Shown in pieces: positions 13,090-25,210 of a stretch of DNA of 64,000 nt. The DNA lies in NCBI GenBank assembly GCA_025677815.1, contig JAIXMP010000007.1, positions 124,001 to 188,000 of the forward strand, written 5' to 3'. This DNA comes from Phascolomyces articulosus. Taxonomy: Eukaryota; Mucoromycota; Mucoromycetes; Mucorales; Lichtheimiaceae. The notes beneath the pieces were generated by a model that did not search any database, was not told where the DNA came from, and was given only the letters and a program-made list of their open reading frames with translations. Numbering within the stretch: the stretch's first letter is position 1; each line of letters begins with the position of its first letter. A program made the translations under genes and the position numbers.

Positions 13090-15097
13090 ATGTTAAGACG
13101 AATTCATAGAGCTATTGGAGGTTTAGCTTTACTTGTACTAGTGGGCCTTATTATTTCAATGACAATTATACCTCGTTTACATCATAATAATATAATAATA
13201 CCGCCTTCCTCCTTATCGTCGTCAACATCTCGAGTGCCAAATCATCTAAACGATGAAGCCTCCTTCTTTGCAACAACGCCACTATTATACACATCATCAA
13301 ATGAACGCTTCTTATCATATAGCCGACACGGGTAAGAAAATAAAAAAAAATAGACAAAGAATATGATTTTTTTTAGGAGTTGGGCGAGAAAAAAAAAAGG
13401 GGAGGAGGAAGGGGATGGTGTGTCGTTATTGGACGGCAAAAGAGGAAGAAGCGGGAGACAATTAAAAGTTTCTAAATGTATGTATGTATGTGATGTTTAT
13501 CAGTGACTACTTTGAACAACATGAATCGTTACGAATGGCTGTAAGACTTGCATACGAAACCAATAGAACCATCGTCGCTCCTCCATTACGACTTGTTTAT
13601 AATTATAATACATCCATCCATATTCCATGGTCCAAACTTTTTGATTTCAATCCACTTGAAAAAACATTTGGTATTCGGATCATCGATCGACCTTTACCAC
13701 CACCAACCTCACTCTCCATGACAGAAGAGGAAGTACAAGTAGAAAGACAAGAAAGAGAAGAAAAATTACCTATCGGATTTTATGAACGCATTGAAATCAC
13801 TCATAATACGCGTTTACAACAACAAAAAACAACTAATGGCAATGGATCTATGTTACAATGGTTTCAAACAATCATTGGTATTAATAAAAACGAGACAACA
13901 GTTACCACATCCACATCAGTAACAAGAGCAAGACGTATATTTGCACTAAAAGAATTAAAAGAAATGCAAAGTACCTTTGTTCATTGCAGCGGCTTGGGTA
14001 CTTGGATGTTCCGTAAATCATTGGATGCCAAAGACACACAAGCACAGTTAAATTTAGCACTCACCACGACCATGCTCACACGACCCGAAGGGCTATTACC
14101 CATGACGCAAGCATCTCATGCTGTTGTACAAGAATTGGGCGGTATGGGTCAATTTAGTGGGTTGACAATACATATGGATCGTATGGTACCTCATGGACAA
14201 GCGGATGAGTGGTTATTTGCAAATAACAATACAAACAGTGACGAGCAAGGTCAAACATATAATGTGACAGCAGCAAAAATGTTAATGGAGCAACGACAAA
14301 AGGATGCAATGAAGGATGCCGCATTGGAACTCTTTAGTAGTATGCCGATTAATCAGGCCGTATCTGCAGCATTACCGATCCAAGCTTCTCCGTTACGTGA
14401 TTATTTGGATGAACAAAAAATTCGTGATCAACAAAGAAAGCAACAAGTATTATCAGGAACGGTACCCGCAGAAGAGATGGATCAACAAACATCATTGTCA
14501 TTGGATCGCCGACGTTTATTGGACGTATGTAAAGATTATCGAAAGAATGTTGATCCAAGGTTTCCAGTGGTATACATGATGGTGCAAGATGATAGTAATA
14601 ATAAAAATAAAGTGGCTGTGGATGGCACCAATCTGGAGGTTGATATGGAACAACAAAGTATGGGTCAAGAAAAGGATATGAGTATCTTGAAACCTATTTT
14701 GGAATATTTTCCTTGTGTATTTTATAAAAAGGATATGTATCAATGGGATATTCTTGACGCTTCCTGGGCCATCGAAAGTCAATTGGATCTTTCTGAACAT
14801 ATTCAAATTCAAGAAAATAATATCGATAGTGAGGTTCAAGTACCATCCACTCAAGTGATAGATTTTGAACAATTATTGGCACCTTTATTAGATTTACTGA
14901 TATCAGGCCAAGGTAAAATTTTATATTTAGGAGAGAATGAGGATTGCGAAAAGGGGAGAGAAATATACACAATATATAACCATGAAAACGTGTTTTTATT
15001 ATTACTACTTTGTCACTTAGGCTATTCCTTTTTTGAAGTACCACCATCACCTTTGACACGAGCTGTACTATGGCAACTTGGTGGAAACGATAAATAA
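13090..15097 (+). CDS. Type II membrane protein, O-fucosyltransferase-like glycosyltransferase
   Basis: Exons 13090-13331 and 13504-15097 join in frame (GG/T codon) to give 611 residues. Residues about 8-27 (AIGGLALLVLVGLIISMTII) form a signal anchor after a short basic N-terminus, as in Golgi type II glycosyltransferases. After the splice, FLSYSRHGDYFEQHESLRMA followed by AYETNRTIVAPP corresponds in layout to the N-terminal motif of GDP-fucose O-fucosyltransferase-like proteins (FHNQR...LENAL...LNRTLLLPP). GQFSGLTIHMDRMVP may correspond to the donor-binding strand, which normally reads VHLRRGDF, so the usual arginines are replaced here. The C-terminus ends in a compact strand/helix segment (LGYSFFEVPPSPLTRAVLWQ). 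The call rests on motif order and topology; the enzyme activity is uncertain. Confidence 0.55.
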
Positions 15098-16516
15098 TTG
15101 TTGTTATTGTTTATTTTGTAAAATGTAAATATATCTTTTTTTTTGGTGCGAGTATATAAAAATAATAATAAAGTAAATAAAATAAAAAGTCATCACCATA
15201 AATAAACATCAGAAATCGTAACTGCGCCCCTGATGAGAACAATCTTTCGATTTGGGAAGATACTGACATGTTTAACCCCGAACCCTTTGCATCAGGTAGT
15301 GAACCGAAAGGTGGTTAAAAACATCTTAGTGTTTTGGATGATGCTATATAATGAGAAAATATGAATTACCCTTTCCTGAACATTATATTCATGAATAAAA
15401 GTCAATTGCTTTTAGCATTAGTTTCTATGAAGAGACATTATTAGAATTTATTTTCTGTACGTAATATTATTATATATACTTGAAATAATTACATCAATTA
15501 ATATCCCATATAGCATGTTATTCTATTAATAAAATAGAAAATATTTGTTCCTTATCCTATATTTTAGGTATATTTTACATCAGAAAAAAAACTTTTCAAT
15601 TAAACCGTTGATCCAACAACTCATTGGTTCAATAAGTCATTAACCCTATAATCCAGGTGAAATTGTATATTTTAGACCAAAAAAAGCTTTCATGATTGTG
15701 TATTAATCATCATAAATGAATGAAATAGTTGGAATGTGAAGCTCAGATATCGCGTCGCCACATTTACTTGCTCAGTAGCAAGTTATTTTAAAAAACATGG
15801 TATCCTAAAAAATGGACGAGCTATAACACTTAGACATTATACTTTACCAAATACAATTGTAACTATTTTATGTCGCACTTACCAGCCCAATACATTACCA
15901 TTGTTTCCTCAATATTAGTACGGAATATCTTACTTTTTAGCTGGAGCTTCGCTGTGTCATTGGCCGCTGCACGTTTCTACTTGTTGTAAGTCATTTTAAG
16001 ATTGGTATACTAAATTCTTGACACTAGAATAATAAATTAATTTTTCGGGAATAAGCAGAGGATACAAATCACTTGCAATGAATTGAACCTTGTTCGCAGT
16101 GTTTTCTTGTTTGTTACAGGTGATCCTGTATTCTCACTACAATAATGAATAGCGAAACGGCATGAGTAAAAATATAATCACTATACATTGCCATCATTAT
16201 ATATAAAAGTGGAATAATGACCTCATGTTCTCATTCAGTATGATGTCGGTATCTTTGAAAATAGAATCCAGAAACTGTCGATAAAAAATTGTTTCTACTT
16301 ATTCATCCTCTTTATCCCATGTTCTCAACAAAAGCATACTGTATACGTATCAAAATAATAAATATTAACTTCAGTCCATTTACGTAAAAAAAAAAATCGA
16401 AAGTTATAAATGATTTATATTCACTTACACATGATCCAATGATGATAAATATTGATACAATAGCGTCGAAGTTTTTTTATTTCTAATTCACTTCAATTTT
16501 TGTTCTAAAATCAATG
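15098..16516. other. Intergenic AT-rich stretch
   Basis: No gene recognised. It carries the 3' flank of the membrane protein gene and long AT-rich segments. Confidence 0.5.
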
Positions 16517-17940
16517 TTAAAACCGCATACCCATGCCATTCATTTCTGCAGCACCTTTGATACTTGTTAAAGATTCAATGGTTTCATCTTCAAGACGAGG
16601 AATGGAAAGAGGAGTGAATACCATTTGTAGCTTGGTTTTTCATCATCACTAATATTATCATGTATGATTCTGGGGATAGCCAAGTAAATCAAGATTATAA
16701 TTCTTGATAATGAGGGCTTAATAGATACAGGTTTTCAAAAATGTAATATCGCTTTGTGGTAATACAAGGTATATACTGATTTCTTTATTTAATTTTGGCA
16801 CATTATTGAGACCTCATTTCTTGGAAATCCTGAACAGAACATCACACACGAGTCAATATTTTTTCCTAAACAAAGAGATGAGAAAGAAGTAAAGCAAGAA
16901 GAAGAAGAAGAAGAAGAGGAGGAGGAGGAGAATACCAACTAGACATACTTACTAGTACTAGTAGTATTCAATGGACCAAGGATATTTTTAAAAATTCTTT
17001 GAACCGCTAGATGATATAAGCAATATTCTATGATTCTATCGTTCTTGAGACACTTTCGAGGTTATCAGTTTCTATCAGTGTGAAATCAGTATCAGAAATC
17101 CAAAAAAAAGTCTAAAAAAAAACAGTAGACGAAGGCCAGTTTTTTTTAACAACGAAATACGACCTCAATAATAAAATTTTTCATACATTTTTATACCAAT
17201 ATAGTGAAGCTGGGCTTCTTTATTCAGTTCATCAAATTCGTCTTTTCTTGTGGTTGCTGCTATGAAGATGAAAGAAAGGCAGATTGTTGTGACTGTGGCT
17301 GCTGCTTTATATGAAGACGGTGTTGATCCAGTTGAACATCGTCTAATATTTCCTTCATTAATCGAATATTAGATATTCATGAATCCATAACTGCTTGTTT
17401 GAAATTTGAGCCGTGTAAAAGCCCATGAGCAAAAAACAAACAATATTTTGATGCTTATTTTTTAATACCCATAATGAGAATGGGATATATTTACAGATGA
17501 TCTCACCATTTCACAAATGCTTTGCCGAAGTTTATTATTAAATTGTTTGTTAGTAAATTCACAAACACCATTTTCTGTGGTTTTTTTTCAGGTGGTACAA
17601 TAAGGTAAACTAAAAGGATGATGCCTCGTATTTACACTTTCGATCATGCCATACCTTGTTAATGAAATGGCATATCGCTGGCGCCACAAAGAATAAAATT
17701 CTATATCAGACTTGTTAAGGATCGTTGTGATATATCTTCAAGGGATCCCCAGTACAGTGAAATTATTGAAGGCAGATTCGTCATTTCTGTGAGAACAAAC
17801 TTTTGCAAATCTGTATAATCGGTATACTGTCTAGTAAGATTGTATTAAACTCCAAAGTGTCAAAAAAAAGGGAAGGTCTGGGCGCGTTAATGTCAAAATA
17901 GAAGCTCTCCGTTTGTCTTTCAAAACATGTAGCTAGTACT
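16517..17940 (-). pseudogene. Relic of an unrecognised minus-strand gene
   Basis: Several minus-strand segments read like ordered protein but are interrupted by stops and frame changes. From upstream to downstream they are: near 17820, DYTDLQKFVLTEMTNLPSII followed by LYWGSLEDISQRSL; near 17660, IEFYSLWRQRYAISLTRYGM; near 17560, VCEFTNKQFNNKLRQSICEM followed by a GTGAGA donor-like site; near 17400, AHGLLHGSNFKQAVMDS, then a TGA, then IRLMKEILDDVQLDQHRL; and near 16520-16620, MVFTPLSIPRLEDETIESLT ending NGMGMRF and TAA at 16519-16517. Some gaps may be introns, but the in-frame stops at the junctions of conserved-looking text indicate decay. I do not recognise the family. A GAA/GAG microsatellite at 16895-16931 lies within this span. 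Confidence 0.45.
16895..16931 (+). repeat. GAA/GAG trinucleotide microsatellite
   Basis: Tandem GAA units passing into GAG units, flanked by AT-rich sequence. It lies inside the minus-strand gene relic, where it would read as TTC/CTC repeats. Confidence 0.85.
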
Positions 17941-19610
17941 TACATTATTACTTTCTTTGGATTATCGATAAATAAATAAGTAATCTTTGTTTTGTAGTAC
18001 ATCTTGTTGACTATCATTAACATAGTACATCGCAAGCTAGAATCATTGTGTTATAAATAATGATAGTCGACTGCAAAGAAATATAATTCATCATTAGTAG
18101 AGCTTTTTTCGTCTTTACAAAGTGTCTTCGTTTCTTTTAATATATAGTAAGTTTATATTACATTTAATCAAAGTTGACAAAAAGTGATTGTATGGCGTTC
18201 CAAACACACGCACACACATACATATATATTAGCAATTATTATTAACTTGGCATAGCTAACCTCGTTCGTTATTAGAATAATATGGTCTAATTGAGCATGG
18301 GGATGGAAATAGAAAATGGGGTGGTTAGCGGAGGATTATAGGCGGTAGTTTTCTTTTCATTTTACAATTGTGTGGCGCGAGATCAAATATATAACTAAAA
18401 GATAGAATGGAGTAATGTGAATTGTGATGCTGAGGTATAGCAGTAGTGTCGAATACATATTTTTCTGTAATAACAATGCTCCCAAAAACTGCTGGATTTA
18501 GCTGACAAGATGAAAAATAAAAAGTAATACGAAAATATGTTTATATCACTTTTTACCTAAACTAACATCCCTTCATCTACAATTACACCTTTTTGCTCCC
18601 ACTGATTTTTGTTGTTGGTATATATATATATCTTCAATTATAAAAGAGAGTTATATTATATACATTTCTGACATTGTTGACAATAATCGTAATAAAATAA
18701 GGCCCTAAAAATGCTGCTGATGATACTAAAGTATTACCACTAGAAGAATTTTTTTTTGTTTTTGCTGATAGTAATCAATTTCTGAATTATTGATCCGTGC
18801 ATTGTTCATGGTTTCCTGTATATTTCATTTTTGTATATAATTCAAGGAAGATATTTCCTCAAATTCGCTGACTTTTTTTTGTATATAGTTCACAATAGTA
18901 ATAGTAACTAAAACAATTTAGAGCAACAGCATCGATGATGTTTTCATTTTTTCGAAGCTCTTCGACGCAAACACTGTGATTTAAATTACTAATGCTCGCG
19001 TTGCAACAGAGGATACTGATATTGATGAATGTATTTTTCCAAAAGATGCTCATGTAGGACTAGAAATGGTGGTCCCACATAGAAATGAGTTGAGTTGGTA
19101 CTACTTGTAGTAGTAGAGAAGCAGTAGCAATATATATAAAAAAAGGAGAAACAGGGAGGAAACACACGTTTAACATTCTCAACAGCCTGCTGCTGTATTG
19201 CTTGGTATGGTCAATTTATGGGGTGCTTTTTTCTATATGATTATATATAATCATATTCATAATATATCATAGTAATATATAATATATATGATATCACCTC
19301 CCTCTTTTTTTTTTTTTTTTGTTTTCTTCTTCACATTTTCATAATATTATAAACAATTTTCTCCTTTTGGTTTTCTTGAGCTTTTGAGTTAAACCACGAT
19401 CTACACACTACAAATTCTCTTTTTTTCCCCTTGCATTTTTAGCCTCCTCTTTTTTTTTTCTTTTATTATTATTATTTTTTTTTGGATCATATAAATTTAC
19501 GCCCCAGGGGATTTATACTTTTCTTTTTCTTTTTCTCTTTTTTCTATTCCCGCCATTATTACCAGCATACCATCCATAATATATACCCTTTCGTCACCAT
19601 CACTATCATC
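17941..19610. other. Intergenic stretch and upstream region of TBC gene
   Basis: No gene recognised. It contains a short palindromic AT segment near 19236-19256 (TATGATTATATATAATCATA) and long T runs near 19302-19320. The last 200 bases are pyrimidine-rich and precede the TBC-protein start. Confidence 0.5.
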
Positions 19611-22600
19611 ATGCAAAATAACGATAATAATAGCAATAACGACGATGTCAATACCAATATAATATCAAAAACGGATTGTGTGCTACCATCAGATACTTAT
19701 ATGTTTACAAAACGTCGGCGTGCCAATAGCAACAATAATAATAGCAGTTCACAGCAAAATAATAATATTGGCGACGACGATGACGACAACAGTGATGAAG
19801 GATTATTTAATAAACTGGAAGAAGAAAATGCACGGTTACCACCTCAAGTAAATATCAAACGATATAAAAGGATTTCTTTTCATTTCTAAAAAAATAATTT
19901 GGAAAACATGATATTCTTTTGTTATCATCACACAACTCACTCAGCCCATATGATATTTTTATCTACATTTATGTACATGTGTACTATTATTAGGATTCCA
20001 CCATGTTTATTATTGCCCAAATCCAACGACAAACCGCAGTACTAGAGAAACAACATGGACAAGAAATGGATTCTCAAACAACCACTACTATTACTACAAC
20101 TACCACTACAAATAATAATAATAATGAATTAAAATCACAGTTATCTTCTGTTGTCCATCATAAATTGATGAAACATGAAGAACAGCAAGAATATTTAGCG
20201 ATATGGGAAGCGGTGATTCAAGATTTTGACCGCGTAGCCACTATGACGCCTCATTTATTATCTGTCAAGTTACGGGCCGGTATTCCCGATAGTATCAGAG
20301 GCTTGGTATGGCAAGCAATGTGTAAATCAGCTTCTTTGCATTTAGAAACTGTTTATGGTCAATTATGTCGTGAACAATCACCTCATGAACGAATTATTAA
20401 ACGCGACTTGACTCGAACATTTCCTTGTATCGATATGTTTAAACAAGAAAATGGCGCGGGTCAGTTGGCCATGCGTCGGATACTGGAAAGTTATAGTTTG
20501 TACGACACTGAAGTGGGTTACTGTCAGGGACTTGCCTTTCTTGTAGGCCCACTTCTTTTAAATGTAAGGGAACAATTTTTTTTTCATTTATTCGGTTGAT
20601 TAAATGACACATTACATACGTTATATATTACATTTTTATTAACAGCTTCTTACATGATGCATTGGACTACATGAATTTTTATTTATTTATTATACAGATG
20701 CCTGAAGTACAAGCGTTTTGTGTCTTTGTTCGGTATGTTTTTTGACCCCACCAAAAAGCGTTTTTTTTACCATCTTCGTCGTTAGGATGAATAACAAAAA
20801 AAAAAAAATTAAATCCTTTTTTAATCATTTGTTTTTATTTTGTATATATTATTTTTTTTCTTTAATAGATTAATGGAAACTTACGAAATGCGACCGATGT
20901 TTACACTCAATATGGCTGGTCTTCAACTTAGATTATATCAATTCACCCACTTATTGAATGAATTATTACCAGATCTTGCCAAACATATGAATAATCACGG
21001 CGTGCATGCGGCTATGTATGCCTCACAATGGTTTTTAACTTTATTTGCCTATGTATTCCCCATGTCATTAATACAACGTATTTATGATATCGTATTTGCC
21101 GAGGGGGCTGCTGAAACAATTATGCGCGTGGCCATCGCCATGTTACGCCAGTCGCAAGATAAAATATTACAAGAATCAGAGTTCGAAGATCTCTTGGATT
21201 ATGTGACCTCCCGTAAACTTATCGAACCTTATTATGATGACGCCCAGGTGATTCATGACGCCACCTCCTTATCTTCGATGATAACACGAGCCAAAATGGA
21301 TGCACTCGCTGATCAATATTATAACAACAAAAAGAAATGCAGTGATCATAATAAACAACAGCAGCGATTTTGGAAACGTAAAGTCAAACGATCCCCCAGT
21401 AATGGTAGTCAACGTAGTATAGACTCTACTGTGTCTACATCCTCTGTTGCATCCTCACTACGAAGAACCCATAGTGTTGGTGGAGCAAGCGCTGCTGCCA
21501 TGATGGCTAGTAGTAATAATGGCGTGAAATACGTAACTTTGGAACATCATGAACAAGAAATTCAAAAATTATCATGGACTTTGGCACAATTGAATACGAA
21601 ACATCAACAAACTATCAATCAGTTAGTTGAACTCAAAATGGATAAACAAGATGTTGAAAGTGAACGGGATGCATTGAAAATGACCATTGTGGAATTGGAA
21701 AAAAATAAGCAACAAAAACAACAACAACAAAAACAAAGTTATGCATTATCAATATCCTCTTCCTCATGTGATAGTATTGGGAGCAGTACAATGCAAGTCG
21801 ACTTTGCCTTTTCTGATAATAATACATTGTCGCCCATGTCATTAGCATCCTCGACGGATGAAGATGCTGCTTCATCCATCACCACATCCAATCATATCAT
21901 GATGGATGAAGAGGAACAAGAACAACTCAGAGCTGAATTGGTACGACTCAAAGTAGAAAACTTTGAATTGCAACAACAAATTGAAAAGCTGGCTCATGAA
22001 CATGAAGATATGCACGTACGTTTGGATATGGTGAATGATGGTCAAATGGCGCTGGTGGAACAATTAATTACTACCAAAGCAGATATGGACGAATTGATGA
22101 AAGAAAAAAAGAAGAAAGATATGGAATGGCTTGAAGCGACTCGAGAAAATGCCGAGTTAAAGGAACAATTGACTCAATTAAAAGCTAAAGCGTCACAGTT
22201 AATGCTTGATCATACGCGAGTAGTTCGAAGAGATATTGTTACTACTATGGGCAATAGCGGTAGCAGCAATAATAAAAGCAATCATGACGTTGTGACAGCA
22301 ACAGCAACTTCATCTTCGATAACAGCAAGTACCCATCAGAATACTAAAGAACGGCAGCAGCTAGTATCTAAAAAAAATCTTCAGCGACGACGAAGTACGG
22401 ATGATACATGCACTAAACAATTAATACTATCAGAAAGTAATAATGATTCATCATCCATGGCAGATACATTTTTGGTCATGCGGATACGTGAATTAGAACA
22501 ATCATTAGCAGAAGCCAAAATACGACTTGTTGAATATGAAGCAAATCAAGACCAACATCAACATGATCCGCCCACTTCCCCTCTCCTTGTTGACAAGAAA

Positions 22601-22714
22601 AGATCGGCTTCTGTGGATATTAGAGGTGTGTCCAGATCTGGATCAATCTATGGTCGGGTGTGGCATGCTATTACTCCTCGAAGTAGTACAACTGTAGATA
22701 GATCATCATCTTAA
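19611..22714 (+). CDS. TBC-domain Rab GTPase-activating protein with C-terminal coiled coil (Gyp5-like)
   Basis: Stimulates GTP hydrolysis by Rab GTPases in membrane traffic. Four exons, 19611-19847, 19994-20563, 20698-20732 (35 bases) and 20869-22714, join in frame to give 895 residues. The TBC domain starts near residue 170 (LRAGIPDSIRGLVWQ). It carries both catalytic fingers: the Arg finger in IIKRDLTRTFP (Arg220) and the Gln finger in YCQGLAFLVGPLLL (Gln257). After the domain come a basic Ser-rich linker and long heptad-like coiled coils from about residue 510 onward, giving the overall plan of Gyp5/RabGAP1-type proteins. The N-terminal 80 residues are Asn/Asp-rich and disordered. The start at 19611 is preferred over an in-frame ATG at 19482 because the extra segment is a Phe run encoded by a T-rich leader. 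Confidence 0.9.
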
Positions 22715-24124
22715 TAATATTTAATACTACATAATACGTAATAGTAATAATAATCTGTGTGTTTTTAATTATTGTCCTCTGTATATTTATATAATAATAT
22801 ATAAAATAGTTGATTTGATACAGCGCATTATTAATGCTTAGCACTTTTGATATACCCAGGTTTTTGGTTTTGTAATATTTAGGTTAGTTTCTGGTGGCAC
22901 TTGCTATATCAGGATGAATGTCCATATTTTTGCATCATATGTTACTAATTTGATTGTCTAATGACCGACTCACTATGGTTTTATCTTATTGATTTTAGTA
23001 ACTGTGAATATATGAATATTTAAAGATTACTTTTATATACTAATTACCAACTGTCACCACTTTTTATCCAAAAAGAAGATGGAATTCTATCCAAGGCAAC
23101 CTAGAGATATAACATGCTCGTATACTTTCATGTGCTTAATCATTATTAATTATTCTAAATATTCATTAATAGATCCACAAAATTGGATCTATAAAAATCC
23201 ATATCTGAATTTTCGTTAAGAATGTTCATGTAAAAGGTTCTGGTGTTTTTTTTCGTTTTTATCTCTTGGCTGGATTAAATTATAACCTTGACCTACAACT
23301 TGAAGGCTTCAGCTCTTTAATTGAACCCAAAACGATACAAAATGTGATTTATATCGGAGATTGCTAATTGCTTTTTGTAATTACTCAAATAGTTTTCTCA
23401 TTACCAATCACGACATTAATAATTTGCATCCTAAGCTACCATATTCTACCAACATTGAATTATCGATGAAACATTACCAAAACACTGTTTATTTTGTTGT
23501 GGTAGCTCGTTTCCTTTGAAAAATAGACAAATTGCATTTTACCGCTTAATAGCACTACCTTCCATATAGGGTAATTTCTTCTCCACATACTTTGACAAGG
23601 CATTTCTGAGCCATTCGAGCATAAGATCTCGTTCTGTTTTGTTATATACAATAGTGATAAGGTAGAAAACAATGCTTATTATTATAGCTAATTAATAATA
23701 CTAGACGGTTATGACGTTATTAAGATTCTTTTGGAAGCTTTTGTTCTCTGTCTGTCCCTCCCCTTCATTAATTGGGGCTAAATATATACTATAGTAGAGA
23801 AGCTTCTGCTTCGATTATTAGTATCTTTCCCCAAATCACTTATGTTCATGTCAGAATATGACATGCCACCATTGTACCGAACTTGGCATAGCATAAACTT
23901 GATTAGATAATGCATATTTCATTAGCCTGTTATATTTTACACATTTCATATGTAATTCAGAAAACTTTGGACTTCCGCAAATAATGCTTACATTAACACT
24001 AATGGATTTTCCCTTGTTTATAATAGTAGACCAATATAGACTATTTTGTACTATAACCTCCTCCATTTCATTCTTTTGCTATTAAAAAGAGTCTGTTTTT
24101 AACTTCATTAACGCATTCATCAAC
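22715..24124. other. Intergenic stretch containing inverted dispersed repeat
   Basis: The 3' flank of the TBC gene, then copy B of the dispersed repeat (about 23030-23690), then about 430 bases upstream of the thioesterase gene. No complete gene is visible. Confidence 0.55.
23030..23690 (-). repeat. Dispersed repeat, copy B (inverted relative to copy A at about 5995-6860)
   Basis: Read on the minus strand, this segment aligns with about 5995-6860 from TTTTCTACCTTATCACTATT near 23665 to AATAATTAATAATGATTAAG near 23151 and a weaker tail near 23040. It shares the reading frame whose core is LEWLRNALSKYVEKKLPYME. Differences from copy A in this core are mostly conservative (Asn for His, Val for Ile, Glu for Asp). 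A one-base deletion near 23554 then shifts the frame, so this copy is non-functional. The copies lie about 17 kb apart in opposite orientation. Confidence 0.75.
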
Positions 24125-24729
24125 ATGACAAGTCAAGCTCGATTAACTCAAGTTACTCGACACATGGGTACCAAATCAACTCTACCCAAAAAACCACCCA
24201 CATTCAGAAATCGTGGTTGTTACAAGCACTTTTTACCTATTCAGTCAAGGTACCTTGAATACCACCCATAGATATATAGAAAGAAAATTTTATACTGGAT
24301 ATTAACGATAAGAATAACAATGCTATTATTAGATGGAGTGATAATGATCAATATGGACATATCAACAATTCTATTTATTACTTTTATATCGATACCGTTG
24401 TCAATGAATATCTGATACGCCACTGCCAATTGAATCCACAGGATACAACAAAAACTCGACCTATTGGTTTAGTCATTGCATCTTCTGCCAATTTCTATGC
24501 ACCAGCCTCTTATCCAAGTCTACTTACTGCTGGTTTAAGCATCACTAAAATGGGACGTTCCAGTGTGACTTATCGAGTTGGTATCTTTGAAGGAGATAAT
24601 CAAGAAGCTAGCGTCGTGGGTGGATTTACTCATGTATTTGTAGATCCGATTCATCGTCGACCTGTGGAAGCATTACCTGAAAATATGAAGAGTGGCATGC
24701 AAAAATTATTGGTTGCAGACGAGCAATAA
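24125..24729 (+). CDS. Hotdog-fold (4HBT) acyl-CoA thioesterase-like protein
   Basis: Exons 24125-24249 and 24333-24729 (83-base intron, donor GTACCT) join in frame to give 173 residues. The second exon opens with WSDNDQYGHINNSIYY, the classic 4-hydroxybenzoyl-CoA thioesterase motif (D-x-D-x-x-G-H-V-N-N) with its catalytic Asp, followed by a helix and the strands of a hotdog fold (VGIFEGDNQEASVVGGFTHV). Such proteins hydrolyse acyl-CoA thioesters. The N-terminal 40 residues are basic and rich in Ser/Thr (MTSQARLTQVTRHMGTKS), which could act as a mitochondrial targeting peptide, but this is an inference. Substrate is not predictable from sequence. The reading frame, length and motif are all consistent. 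Confidence 0.82.
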
Positions 24730-25057
24730 AATCATTACACGTTTTTTTTCTATTTTTTTCCGATCAAAAAAAAATTGACAAGGAGCTGTTGCAGTTGGTG
24801 GTACGGAGAAGGGAGAAAGAAGAAAAAAAAGGAACGGGAAAAGGGAACCATGGTTAATAAGTGAATGTGTAATGTTTTGATATGAAAGAATCAGACGAGT
24901 GGGGGAATATATCATTGGATAGTAAATAAGTTTAATAAGTTTCCATAGACAACACTTTTTAACATTCCCATACCACTCCAAAATTATAGGATAATTAGTC
25001 CAATCACATCATGCCATCGCTTGAATTGAACTCTATTGGCTTGAATTCCTTGATTAG

Positions 25058-25065
25058 CCACGTCA
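25058..25065 (-). promoter_or_regulatory. Candidate unfolded-protein-response element upstream of calreticulin
   Basis: On the minus strand the octamer is TGACGTGG, the core bound by ATF6/XBP1-type bZIP factors. It lies about 146 bases before the calreticulin ATG. A partial ERSE-like arrangement, CCAAT followed nine bases later by CCATCG, lies at about 25006-25025. The calreticulin promoter is a classical UPR target in animals and plants; function here is inferred. Confidence 0.4.
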
Positions 25066-25210
25066 ATAAGAACTCCCGACACCTTCATTGTGTCTATATT
25101 TAAACAGCAACTCCTGCAAAACTAGGACCTTTTTTTCTCTCTTCTTCACCTACTTCTTGGAAAACTCTTTCTCTTTCTTTCTTTTTACTCTTTTAAAGCG
25201 TATATATAAA

